Shown here: one piece after another, positions 54,925-63,064 of the stretch
How the letters are laid out: every line of letters begins with the position of its first letter
Position numbering within the stretch: position 1 is the first letter of the stretch
NCBI GenBank assembly: GCA_965206025.1
Contig: CBDBIU010000005.1
Span: forward strand, 682,001 to 746,000
DNA: 64,000 nucleotides
Reading direction: 5' to 3'
Source of the DNA: G963668345 sp965206025
Lineage (GTDB): Bacteria > Acidobacteriota > Terriglobia > Bryobacterales > UBA6623
Position numbers and translations under genes: made by a program
Notes under the pieces: model-generated
What the model saw: only the letters and a program-made list of their open reading frames with translations
Databases searched by the model: none
Told to the model about the DNA's origin: nothing

Positions 54925-55760
54925 TTTTCAGCAGCCCTATCCTCGCCCTGATCGGCGACACGTTCCGGGAGTCCCTGTCTCGGAAGATTTTCTGGGGATT
55001 CCTGGGCTGTTCGACGGTCTTGATCCTTCTCTTCTTGCTGGTGCTCAACATCGACCTTGTCGAAGGAGGGGTGGCGGCCATTGCAGTGTTCGGCATGGAG
55101 GTCAATCAGGGCCGGACGGTGCCGGTAGAAGAGCTGGTTGGGGTCGTCCTGGGGGCCGTGGCGGTGTTCTTGTTCACCGCCGGGCTGTTTCTGGCCATCT
55201 TCGCGGCCGCCGGCCTGATTCCGACGGTCTTTGAGCCGGGGCGGATTGAACTGCTGCTGTCGAAGCCGGTCTCTCGTCCGACGCTGCTGCTGGGCAAGTT
55301 TCTGGGAACGCTGGCGGTGATTGGGGTGAACCTCTTCTATCTCGTTCTCGGCGTCTGGGTCATTCTCGGTTCCAAAACCGAGATCTGGAAGGCCGAATTT
55401 CTGCTCGCAGCCGCGTTGGCGATGTTTGCTTTCGCGGTGCTGCTACCGGTGATCGTCTTCGTGGCGGTTGTCTCGGACAGCGCGGTGCTGGCGACGATGG
55501 TGACGTATTTCGTAGCGCTGATGAGCCTGATCTTCTCGCAGCACGAGCGCATCGCTCCTTATTTCGACTCCCAGTGGCCTCGGGATTTGGTAAAAGGTCT
55601 CGACTACGTTTTCCCCAAGCTCTACGAGATCGGGAACACGGCGAGACTGGTGCTCATGGAGCGGGAGTTAACGTCTTGGATGCCGATTTGGAGCTCGGGG
55701 ATCTTCGCCGTGGTGGTGTTGGGGGCGGGTGTCTGGTTTTTCCAAAGGAAGGACTATTGA
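54921..55760 (+). CDS. ABC transporter permease (ABC-2 type)
   Basis: This 279-residue membrane protein has about six hydrophobic segments (residues about 22-42, 75-100, 130-155, 160-185, 190-210 and 250-272). The start MIFSSPILALIGDTFRESLS is characteristic of ABC-2 permeases paired with CcmA-like ATPases. RIELLLSKPVSRPTLLLGKF near residue 110 is a frequent motif in this group. It is co-translated with the ATPase gene, and the lipoprotein gene follows 4 bases later, so the three probably form one operon. Confidence 0.88.
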   Translation: MIFSSPILALIGDTFRESLSRKIFWGFLGCSTVLILLFLLVLNIDLVEGGVAAIAVFGMEVNQGRTVPVEELVGVVLGAVAVFLFTAGLFLAIFAAAGLIPTVFEPGRIELLLSKPVSRPTLLLGKFLGTLAVIGVNLFYLVLGVWVILGSKTEIWKAEFLLAAALAMFAFAVLLPVIVFVAVVSDSAVLATMVTYFVALMSLIFSQHERIAPYFDSQWPRDLVKGLDYVFPKLYEIGNTARLVLMERELTSWMPIWSSGIFAVVVLGAGVWFFQRKDY

Positions 55761-55764
55761 TCAC

Positions 55765-56880
55765 ATGTTGACGAACGGTTTCCCCCGTAGGGGGTTTGTC
55801 AAGAAACAACTCACCAATCGGTCCACAGCGTGTTTGCTGGCGGTGCTCGTTGCCGCGGTTTTCGCTTTCTCCTCCTGTCAGACGGAGGACGAGAGCCGAT
55901 CTTCGGGGCTGGACCGCGAACTCGCCGCCTTGCTGCCGTCTGAGGATTCAGGCGTGGGCGGCCTGGATATGAAGCGGCTGAAAGCCACTCCCGTTTACCG
56001 GTTGTGGGAAGAGAGTCGAGAGAACGAGCAAGCTCATCAGAATTTCGACCGCATGGCGGCTGAGATCGGCTTGGACCCGCGGCGGGATCTCCATCAAGTC
56101 CTGGCGGCCTGGTGGATCGATCGACCCGATGACAAGGGTGAGTCGCTCGGGGTACAGTCTCTTGTCGTCGCCAGAGGACGCTTCAGCCTCACAGACACCG
56201 TTCGGAAGTGGCTCGAGGACCACACCGACCTCGAAGAGTACCGTGGCGTCACCGTGTATCATCCGCCTACGCCGGAAACGAGCGGCTCAACACCCGAGGC
56301 GCCGGGAACAGACTTCCTTAGGCAGCGGGAGCATGGCCTCTCCCTGGTGTTCCTTGACGCGCAGATAGCAGTCGCTGGAACTAAGCCCGCTGTGATGGCC
56401 GCGATCGACCGCAAAATGGACGCCGGCGCAAGTCTCCTCGACAACAAGCCGTTGCTTGAAAGGGCGGAAGCGCTCAACTTGTCGAACCATCTCTGGTCCG
56501 TTTCCTTGAACACCGGAGAGTTTTGGGACACCCAGGTCGGCAGCTTGCCGAGCGGGATCGACATCCCCGCCTTCGGCATCTTCCGCTCCATGGAGAGATC
56601 GAGTCTGGCGGCGGATCTCACGGACGGAATCGATGTTCAGACCGAGGGTGTTTGCGCTACCCCGGAGGATGCCAAGACGCTGGCCGATGCCGGCCGGGGG
56701 ATGGTGGCGTTGGGCCGGCTGACGTTGAGCGGGAAATATCCCCAGGCGATGACGCTGTTCGACGCGATCGATGTAGCGGCGGAAGAAAGGCTGATCCGCG
56801 CGTCCGTGAAGATGACGACGGCGGAGTTCGAAAGCCTGCTGGCGGCTTTCAAGGCAGAGCGCGATTCGAAGTCGGACTAG
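55765..56880 (+). CDS. Putative lipoprotein of unknown function linked to an ABC exporter
   Basis: From the ATG at 55765 the product is 371 residues. It has an N-terminal signal with a lipobox (VAAVFAFSSC) and a soluble, mixed alpha/beta domain without recognised motifs. The overall look is like DUF3352-type surface lipoproteins, but the match is weak. GGAAGGAC lies about ten bases before the start. It is presumably co-transcribed with the ABC pair. The TAG stop at 56878-56880 is overlapped by an R1 repeat (TAGCCCGCATTTCTCACC), so the true end may have been altered. Confidence 0.65.
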   Translation: MLTNGFPRRGFVKKQLTNRSTACLLAVLVAAVFAFSSCQTEDESRSSGLDRELAALLPSEDSGVGGLDMKRLKATPVYRLWEESRENEQAHQNFDRMAAEIGLDPRRDLHQVLAAWWIDRPDDKGESLGVQSLVVARGRFSLTDTVRKWLEDHTDLEEYRGVTVYHPPTPETSGSTPEAPGTDFLRQREHGLSLVFLDAQIAVAGTKPAVMAAIDRKMDAGASLLDNKPLLERAEALNLSNHLWSVSLNTGEFWDTQVGSLPSGIDIPAFGIFRSMERSSLAADLTDGIDVQTEGVCATPEDAKTLADAGRGMVALGRLTLSGKYPQAMTLFDAIDVAAEERLIRASVKMTTAEFESLLAAFKAERDSKSD

Positions 56881-57228
56881 CCCGCATTTCTCACCACCTG
56901 ACGGCCGAAGCACGCAATAGGCTCGCCATTACTGCGTGGCGCCTGCTCGCCGTGCTCAACGTAGTGCTGGCTTTCATTCCTTTGGGCGGGGCACAGGATT
57001 GGCCGCGAGCCATGGCCGCTCCGTCGAAAGCCCGCCGGTTTTCATTCCCTTGGGTGGGCTGCGGGACCATGGGCACTCCCTCACGGCCACGGCTCGCGGC
57101 GACAGTTCGCGCAGATCGTCCAGCGTACAGTATGTCGGCAAGTGGGCGGGATGAATCGCGCCCCCACACCCCTGATGGCGGACATTTGGTTACACTCCTG
57201 CCGGCTGCTGGTGAGAAAAGCAGGTTAG
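56880..57228. repeat. R1 intergenic repeat with an inserted R2-like segment
   Basis: The left end is GCCCGCATTTCTCACCACCT then GACGGCCGAAGCACGC. The right end inverted is CTAACCTGCTTTTCTCACC, close to 57210-57228. The middle holds an R2-like segment near 56996-57110 (CCGCGAGCCATGGCCGCTCC and GGCCACGGCTCGCGGC). It fills nearly the whole gap of 400 bases between the lipoprotein gene and clpP. Confidence 0.65.
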
Positions 57229-57280
57229 CGGCGAGCTTCAAAAGTCAACGTACACATCCTCTGACTTTCCGAACCGCGCG

Positions 57281-57898
57281 CTACTCCTGTTCCTTCTTGA
57301 AGATGATCTCGTCGATCAGGCCGTAGTCTTTGGCCTGTTCGGCGTCGAGAATGAAATCGCGCTCGACGTCTTTGTTGATGGTTTCGGCTTTTTGCCCGCT
57401 GTGCTGGGCGAGAATCTGGTTGATCTTTTCGCGCATGCGCAGGATTTCGCGCGCTTGGATGTCGATGTCGGTCGCCTGTCCGGCCAGCCCGGAGATCGAG
57501 GGCTGATGGAGCAGGAAACGGGAATTGGGAAGTCCGTATCGCTTGTCCTTGGCGCCCGCCGCCATCAGTACGGCGGCCATCGACGCGGCCTGTCCGACGC
57601 AAACCGTCGTGATGTCGGGACGCACGAACTGCATCGTGTCGTAGATGGCCATCCCGGCGGTGATCGATCCCCCGGGAGAGTTGATGTAAAGCCAAATATC
57701 GCGCTCCGGATTCTCGGCTTCAAGAAACAGCAACTGCGCGGTGATCAGATTGGCGGCGTTGTCGTCGATCGGGAAGCCGACGAAAATGATGTTATCCCGC
57801 AGCAAGCGCGAGTAAATGTCATACGCGCGCTCTCCCCGACTGGTCTGCTCCACGACCATGGGAACCAGACCGGCGTGTGGTTGAATCATTCTGGACAT
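57281..57898 (-). CDS. clpP: ATP-dependent Clp protease proteolytic subunit
   Basis: This 205-residue protein has the normal length. The catalytic triad is Ser106 in VGQAASMAAVLMAAG, His131 in SRFLLHQPS, and Asp181 in KDVERDFILD. It forms the two-ring protease chamber used with ClpX or ClpA. It lies 75 bases downstream of the trigger-factor gene on the same strand, the common tig-clpP arrangement. The usual downstream clpX is absent here, replaced by repeats and an unrelated gene on the other strand. Confidence 0.96.
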   Translation of the reverse strand: MSRMIQPHAGLVPMVVEQTSRGERAYDIYSRLLRDNIIFVGFPIDDNAANLITAQLLFLEAENPERDIWLYINSPGGSITAGMAIYDTMQFVRPDITTVCVGQAASMAAVLMAAGAKDKRYGLPNSRFLLHQPSISGLAGQATDIDIQAREILRMREKINQILAQHSGQKAETINKDVERDFILDAEQAKDYGLIDEIIFKKEQE

Positions 57899-57973
57899 AT
57901 ACGTTCCTTCTGTTGATTAGCTTGGCCGGCGGCCGCGTGCGCGAACCCAGACAATAGGGGAAAACCCCAACCG

Positions 57974-59254
57974 TTACGTGGCCTCAACCTCATGATCGAC
58001 CTTCTCGGCTTCATCCAAGAGAAAGCTCAGGGTCTTGTTGTTGCTCATTTGCGCTTGCATGCGGTCTAAGGCGCCCTCCTCGGCCAGCTTTTCACGCGCC
58101 GCCGCCGGGGATTGCCGCGTCTGTTCCGCATAGCGCTTGACCTGCTCGTCGATCTCCTCCGAACTGGCGCTGATGTTTTCCGCTTGCGCAATTCTTTCCA
58201 ACAACAGGCTAGCCTTGACATCGCGGACAGCGCTGTCCCGCTCCGCGTCGCGCACCTTGTCCCAATCCCAATCAAGCTTCGACACGTCAACGCCCTGTTG
58301 CTTGAGGGAACGCAGTTGACGTTCGAGCCGGCTGGCGATCTGCCGATCCACCAACTCTTCGGGAACCGGGAAATCGTGCCTTTTGATCAATTCATTGATC
58401 AGCGCCTCTTGGGCGGCCTCGGTAGCCTGACGCCTGCGCTGGTTTTCGACTAACTCATGCAGGTGACGCCGGACTTCCTCCAGCGTGCGGAAGTCGCCGA
58501 GATCGGCGGCGAAGTCGTCGTTGAGTTCGGGCAACTCCTTTTCCCGCAATCCCTTGACCTGGGCATGAAAAGAGAACGTCTTGCCGGCAAGCGTTCGGTT
58601 GGAGAAATCCTCGGGATAGCGCACGTCGAAATCCAGCTCGTCGCCCGGACTCTTCCCGCGCAGATGCTCGTTGAATTCCGGCAAGGTTTCTTCATTGCCG
58701 ATCGTGACGGTGGTCTCCTCCTGTTCGATAGGCGGCGCGCCGTCTTTGGAAGTTCCCCGCAGCGACAAGACGGCAATGTCGCCGTCAGCGAGCGGGCGAG
58801 AGTCGAGATTGCGAAAGCCGGCGTGCCGCTCGCGGAGCTGTTCCAACTCCTGGGCGACCTCCTCTTCGCTCACCTCCGGTTCACGAAAAGGGACCTCAAG
58901 GCGACGGTAGTCAGCCAACTCGAACTCAGGATAGACTTCAAATTCAGCGTGGAACCGCATCGCCTCGCCGTTCTCCAGGTGAAGGTCGCCCACCTGGGGA
59001 GAGCCGACGACTCGCAGCTTCTGTTGTTGCGCCTGCTCCAAAAAGAAGCGGGGGACGAGTTTGTCGATGATCTCCTGCCGGATTTCCTTTTGGTAGCGGG
59101 AGCGGACAATACTGTCGGGCGCCTTGCCGGGCCGGAACCCGGGAATCTTCGCGCCGCCTCGGAGGGCCTTGACGATGCGGCCCGTTTCCTGCTCGACCTC
59201 CTCCCAAGGTACGCTGATCTCCAGTTCGCGCTTACAGCTCTCTGTCGCCGGCAA
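57974..59254 (-). CDS. tig: Trigger factor (ribosome-associated chaperone and prolyl isomerase)
   Basis: This 426-residue protein has the N-terminal ribosome-binding domain with GFRPGKAPDSIV near residue 40 (the GFRxGxxP signature). An FKBP-type isomerase region follows around 150-245 and a long helical C-terminal domain to residue 426. The start is a TTG at 59254 with GAGGATCGAGG just upstream; no ATG is in frame. It lies upstream of clpP, with 75 bases between, presumably in one operon. Confidence 0.94.
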   Translation of the reverse strand: MPATESCKRELEISVPWEEVEQETGRIVKALRGGAKIPGFRPGKAPDSIVRSRYQKEIRQEIIDKLVPRFFLEQAQQQKLRVVGSPQVGDLHLENGEAMRFHAEFEVYPEFELADYRRLEVPFREPEVSEEEVAQELEQLRERHAGFRNLDSRPLADGDIAVLSLRGTSKDGAPPIEQEETTVTIGNEETLPEFNEHLRGKSPGDELDFDVRYPEDFSNRTLAGKTFSFHAQVKGLREKELPELNDDFAADLGDFRTLEEVRRHLHELVENQRRRQATEAAQEALINELIKRHDFPVPEELVDRQIASRLERQLRSLKQQGVDVSKLDWDWDKVRDAERDSAVRDVKASLLLERIAQAENISASSEEIDEQVKRYAEQTRQSPAAAREKLAEEGALDRMQAQMSNNKTLSFLLDEAEKVDHEVEAT

Positions 59255-59662
59255 ATAGACCTCGATCCTCTTAGAACCATTATTTTAGCGCAGTCGCCGC
59301 CGATCTCCAGCGGACAAGGGCGCCGAAGATAGTTCGCACACTATGGCCCGCTAGCGGTGGACCGGGAGTCTCGGCGCGATCCGGCCCCCGAGTCCGGAGG
59401 GACAAAGGCGCGATTTTGTAGCGCTGCGAGTCCTTGGGACGCTCTCGCCCTCCTCAATCCTTCAATCGGTGGGGCAAAACCCCCACTCACGGGGTCGTCT
59501 CACCCACGATATTGCCTTGCTGTCATCAAAACACTTCTTTTTGTACGGGTGCGGGACGGAATCCGAATTACTGAAGGGAGGGACGGTCCCCTCCACGCGA
59601 CCCTAGAGGGATTGCGCGCCAAAACTAACAGAAAGAAGAGCAAGCAACTTATAGGAGCTGAA
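59255..59662. other. Intergenic region without recognised features
   Basis: This region lies between the divergent trigger-factor and roadblock-like genes. It is fairly T-rich near 59518-59545. It must contain promoters in both directions, but none could be picked out confidently. The last bases hold the AGGAG site of the next gene. Confidence 0.4.
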
Positions 59663-59919
59663 ATGGCAAACACCGCAGATCTATGCAGAGAACTGGTGGA
59701 TAAAGTCGACGATTGCTTGGCCATCGGGGTTGTCGACCTCAACACCGGGATGTTAATCGGAGTTCACCACACGGTCGCGTACTTTACGCAATCTTACTTG
59801 GACGCCGTGGCGGCCGCGGCCGTCGAAATGTTTCGCGGCAAGAACGTCCGCCGCGTTGAGGAGTTGCTCTCCAAGCAGCGTGGCGAGGACGTCAAAGGTT
59901 CTTTCGAGGAAACTTTCAT
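59663..59919 (+). pseudogene. Roadblock/LC7-like small protein, 5' part (split by MITE D)
   Basis: The 85 codons (CRELVDKVDDCLAIGVVDLN, then LIGVHHTVAYFTQSYLDAVA) have the length and helix-strand pattern of a small roadblock/LC7-like or profilin-like regulator. The ATG at 59663 has AGGAG seven bases upstream. The frame meets the MITE target site at 59912-59919 and resumes at 60384. Collapsing the duplication gives an uninterrupted protein of 134 residues, reading through GSFEETFISSPKVYHFMTII. The family call is moderate. Confidence 0.75.
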
Positions 59920-60375
59920 GGCTCTTCCGGGTTTTTAGTGGGTGGCCAACGGGTAGCCGGCTCCTCCATCCTGCCGACCCGACGTCGCCCGCAGTCACAT
60001 CGGAGCCCAAAAGGCGGCCAAGAAATCCCCAAATACCCTACACGCCAGTCCGGTCGTGGGCAACTCGTAAAGGGAATAAGACACTGATAAACAGGGAGTT
60101 ATCTCTTTGAGTGTGGCCACTGGATGACAGTTGTGGATCTGCATTTCACAGCCTTCGGGAGACTGTACGACTACCTGCCAGCAGCCTTGCTCTACTCGTA
60201 ACCCTTTGTTTATCAGTAATTCTTTTTGGCCAACGCAGTCGCCGCCCGGCCTTGGGGGCCGTAGAGTTGTCACGAAGCCCTTGAATGGCACCGAAGCAGG
60301 CTCCGGGAGGTCGGCCTCACAGTGGCGAGGGATCCGTCACTCACCGCCGCCAGCCACTAAAATCCCAGAAGAGCC
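59920..60375 (+). mobile_element. 456-bp ISL3-type MITE, copy D
   Basis: Same ends, length and orientation as copies A and C. Perfect eight-base duplications ACTTTCAT lie at 59912-59919 and 60376-60383. It is inserted inside the roadblock-like gene. Confidence 0.93.
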
Positions 60376-60383
60376 ACTTTCAT

Positions 60384-60531
60384 CTCTTCGCCGAAGGTCT
60401 ATCACTTCATGACGATCATCCGCGAGAAGAGCGCCGCCGTGGTCATGGTGACCAAGAAGACCACAAGTCAAGGCATGGGCTGGTCGGCGCTCCGCAACTC
60501 CCTCGACGATATCACGCTGACGTTGGCCTAG
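60384..60531 (+). pseudogene. Roadblock/LC7-like small protein, 3' part (split by MITE D)
   Basis: The last 49 codons, read in continuation of 59663-59919, encode SSPKVYHFMTIIREKSAAVV and end SALRNSLDDITLTLA, then a TAG stop. Frame arithmetic (257 plus 148 bases, 135 codons) supports a single original gene. The TAG overlaps the start of an R1 repeat (60531). Confidence 0.75.
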
Positions 60532-60723
60532 CCCGCTTTTCTCACCAGGTGGCGAGGCGAAGTGCGTGAGAGGACTGCCAGTACCAGGCGCGCGCCGCTC
60601 GGCGCCGCATTTCTTAATCATGCGGGCGTACTTGAACCCTACGTTGAGCACGGCGAGCAGGCGCAACGAGGTAACGGCGGACCGCTTGCGCGCCTCGATC
60701 GTCGGCCGGCGAGCAATGCCGGC
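60531..60723. repeat. R1 intergenic repeat, full 193-bp copy
   Basis: The left end is GCCCGCTTTTCTCACCAGGT then GGCGAGGCG. The right end inverted is GCCGGCATTGCTCGCCGGCC. The interior matches the copy at 51880-52073 closely (CGCATTTCTT..AT.ATGCGGGCGTACTTG). It begins on the last base of the preceding TAG stop codon. Confidence 0.75.
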
Positions 60724-60758
60724 TCACAATTCATGCACGGGAGTCCGGACGGATCCTC

Positions 60759-61736
60759 TCAGTCGATCACCAGCACCGCTTTGCCGACGATCTTGCGCCG
60801 ACCCAGGTCTGCTAACGCCGCCGGGGCTTGCGACAGCGGATAGGTGACGGAAACAGAGGGCCGGATCTTGCCTTGCCGGTGGAAATCAATGAGCGTCTGC
60901 TGGGCCGCGGCCAGGTAGCCGGGGTGTTCGTCCACATGGCGGCCCCAAAACACGCCCACGACGGACATATTTTTGAGCAGAACACGATTGGCGGCGATCG
61001 AGGGAATGCGGCCCGCGGCGAAGCCGACTACGAGCAGGCGTCCGTCGGGCGCGATGCATTTGGTGGAGAGGTCGAAAACCTCGCCGCCGACGGGATCGTA
61101 GATCACATCGGCGCCGCGGCCCGAGGTGATTTCCTTCACCTGATCCACCCAGCTTGCCTCCGCGTATCCGATCGCGTGGTCGGCCCCTTGGGCGCGGCAA
61201 AAGGTGAGTTTCTCATCGCGGCCCGCGGTGGCGATGGTTCGCGCGCCAAGAGCCTTGCCAAGCTGAAGCGCCGCCACGCCGACGCCACTGGCCCCGGCGT
61301 GCACCAGCAGCCACTCGGCTTCCTGCAACCTGGCTCGATGTGTGAGGGCAAAGTAGCTTGTTTGATAGGTAATGGCCATCCCCGCTGCTGCCGGGAAGCC
61401 CATGTCGTCGGGTTTGGGGAATGTTCGGTCGGCCGCGGCGAGAGAGTATTCCGCATAGCCGCCTCCGTCGGGAAAAGCAAGTACCGATTCGCCCACGGAA
61501 AACTTCCCCGCGCCTTCGCCCACCGCCTCGACCTGGCCGGCGACTTCCCGGCCCACCGTAAACGGAAACGAGGGCTTGGACTGGTATTTCCCTTGGATCT
61601 GCAGAATGTCGAAGAAGTTCAGCCCCGCGGCCCGGTTGCGAATGAGAACCTGCCCCGGGCCCGGCGCGGGCAGAGGCACGTCGTCCAGGGTCATCTCCTC
61701 GGGTTCACCGAACACGGTAACTTGCCAGGCTTTCAT
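60759..61736 (-). CDS. NADPH:quinone oxidoreductase-like (zinc-independent MDR family)
   Basis: From the ATG at 61736 the product is 325 residues, usual for the QOR group of medium-chain dehydrogenases. It has AAGLNFFDILQIQGKY near residue 38, FTVGREVAGQVEAVGEG, and the cofactor motif LLVHAGASGVGVAALQLGKA near residue 143. Catalytic zinc ligands are absent. It transfers hydride from NADPH to quinones or enones. The frame extends to a TTG at 61772, but the ATG fits the family start (MKAWQVTVFGEPE). Confidence 0.9.
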   Translation of the reverse strand: MKAWQVTVFGEPEEMTLDDVPLPAPGPGQVLIRNRAAGLNFFDILQIQGKYQSKPSFPFTVGREVAGQVEAVGEGAGKFSVGESVLAFPDGGGYAEYSLAAADRTFPKPDDMGFPAAAGMAITYQTSYFALTHRARLQEAEWLLVHAGASGVGVAALQLGKALGARTIATAGRDEKLTFCRAQGADHAIGYAEASWVDQVKEITSGRGADVIYDPVGGEVFDLSTKCIAPDGRLLVVGFAAGRIPSIAANRVLLKNMSVVGVFWGRHVDEHPGYLAAAQQTLIDFHRQGKIRPSVSVTYPLSQAPAALADLGRRKIVGKAVLVID

Positions 61737-61883
61737 CGGGAGATGGCTTTCTGCGAGAATCTGTAGGCGCAAACCGGAGGTTCGCCGCCCTGCAAGCCGT
61801 CAGCGTAGCACAGGGCTGCGTTGTCACCTACCAAAGCCGGAGGCGGCGATAAGGGCGGCCGGTGTTACCACTCTGAGGACCAA

Positions 61884-62939
61884 GTGACTCCGAACTCCAT
61901 CCGCGGATCTAAGTTCCTCGCGGTTCTCTGCACGCTGCTCGCGATTGCCTGCGGCCCCGCGTTTCGGCCCAAACAGGCTCGGTTCGTGGTGCCCGGCTGC
62001 GAGGAGAGCAGCGCCCCTCTCGGTTCCGAAACGCAATGGGAGGTGCGACCCGAGCCGGTCCTGAACCCCGGCCCAACCGGAACCTGGGATTCCGTGGACG
62101 TTCTCAACCCCAGCGTCGTCAGGGTGGGCAAAACGTTTTACAACCTCTATTCGGGATTTGACGGCAAGACCTGGCACACCGGACTGGCGACATTGGCCGA
62201 GGGCGCAAGTTGGGACAAACAGGGAACGGGACCCGTAATTTCGCCCGACCCGGCGACCTGGGAGGGCGGCTACATTGCGGCCAACGGTTCTCTCGGTCAT
62301 GACGGCGACCACTTTCTCTATTGGTATCAGGCGGGACCGCGCGGCGGGACCAGCGTTGGGCTGGCGGACTCCGTCGATGCGACATGCTGGTCGAAACACG
62401 GTAGGGCGGTCCTGGCGCCCGGCCCTTCAAGATCGTGGGATGAAACCGCTGTCGGCGATCCCTACGTGGTCCGCCGCCAGGGAACCTACACCATGTACTA
62501 CTTAGGCCAGAATCGGTTCGGGATTCAGCGCCTCGGGGTAGCGCGCTCGACCAATGGTGTTCACTGGCAGAAATCGCACGCCAACCCGATCCTCGACACC
62601 GGCCCGCCCGGCAGCTTTGATGAGCGGGGTCTCGGCGAACCGGCGGTCTTTTGCGCCGCGGATCGGTATCTGATGCTCTACACCGGCCGGGACGCAAACG
62701 AAGACCGGCGCATCGGCTGGGCCGAGTCGGTGAACGGTGTAGACTGGAAGAAGTTGCCCACCCTGCCCTTGCTTGAGGGTTCGCAAGCGTGGAACTCGCA
62801 CGTTGTTTGTGATCCAAGCGTGTGGAGACGCGGCGGCGATCTTTTGGTCTGGTTCGGGGGCGGAAACCGGCCCTCTCCGGACGAGAATCTCAACGGCCGG
62901 ATTGGCCTGGCGATTTTGAGGACCAAGGGCAGCGAGTAA
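61884..62939 (+). CDS. Lipoprotein with five-bladed beta-propeller (GH43/GH130-like)
   Basis: The GTG at 61884 with GAGGACCAA just upstream gives 351 residues. A lipobox (LLAIAC) follows the signal. Repeated blades carry D-x-P/DP motifs and GxA/GxS turns typical of the GH43/GH62/GH130 clan: VDVLNPSVVRVGKTFYNLYS, DPYVVRRQGTYTMYYLGQNR, GLGEPAVFCAADRYLMLYTG and VVCDPSVWRRGGDLLVWFGG. Members hydrolyse or phosphorolyse glycosides. Whether this one is catalytic cannot be told without structure-based comparison. Confidence 0.82.
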   Translation: MTPNSIRGSKFLAVLCTLLAIACGPAFRPKQARFVVPGCEESSAPLGSETQWEVRPEPVLNPGPTGTWDSVDVLNPSVVRVGKTFYNLYSGFDGKTWHTGLATLAEGASWDKQGTGPVISPDPATWEGGYIAANGSLGHDGDHFLYWYQAGPRGGTSVGLADSVDATCWSKHGRAVLAPGPSRSWDETAVGDPYVVRRQGTYTMYYLGQNRFGIQRLGVARSTNGVHWQKSHANPILDTGPPGSFDERGLGEPAVFCAADRYLMLYTGRDANEDRRIGWAESVNGVDWKKLPTLPLLEGSQAWNSHVVCDPSVWRRGGDLLVWFGGGNRPSPDENLNGRIGLAILRTKGSE

Positions 62940-63064
62940 ATACAGGTAACTTTTCACTCGCGGGCCCCGAAACTTCAAATAGGCCGCGACACGACTCGGC
63001 CGGTTCGACCCGCTGGAAGCATTCGGAGCTTGCAACCCCTGGCTCAACCCCGGCATCGAACGAA
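62940..63064. other. Short intergenic region
   Basis: No gene or clear regulatory motif was seen between the propeller lipoprotein and dsbD. Confidence 0.4.

Noticed and set aside
41364..60723. R1 repeats as a CRISPR array
   Set aside because: Copies are dispersed, of 160-200 bp, with inverted ends, and show no regular repeat-spacer pattern.
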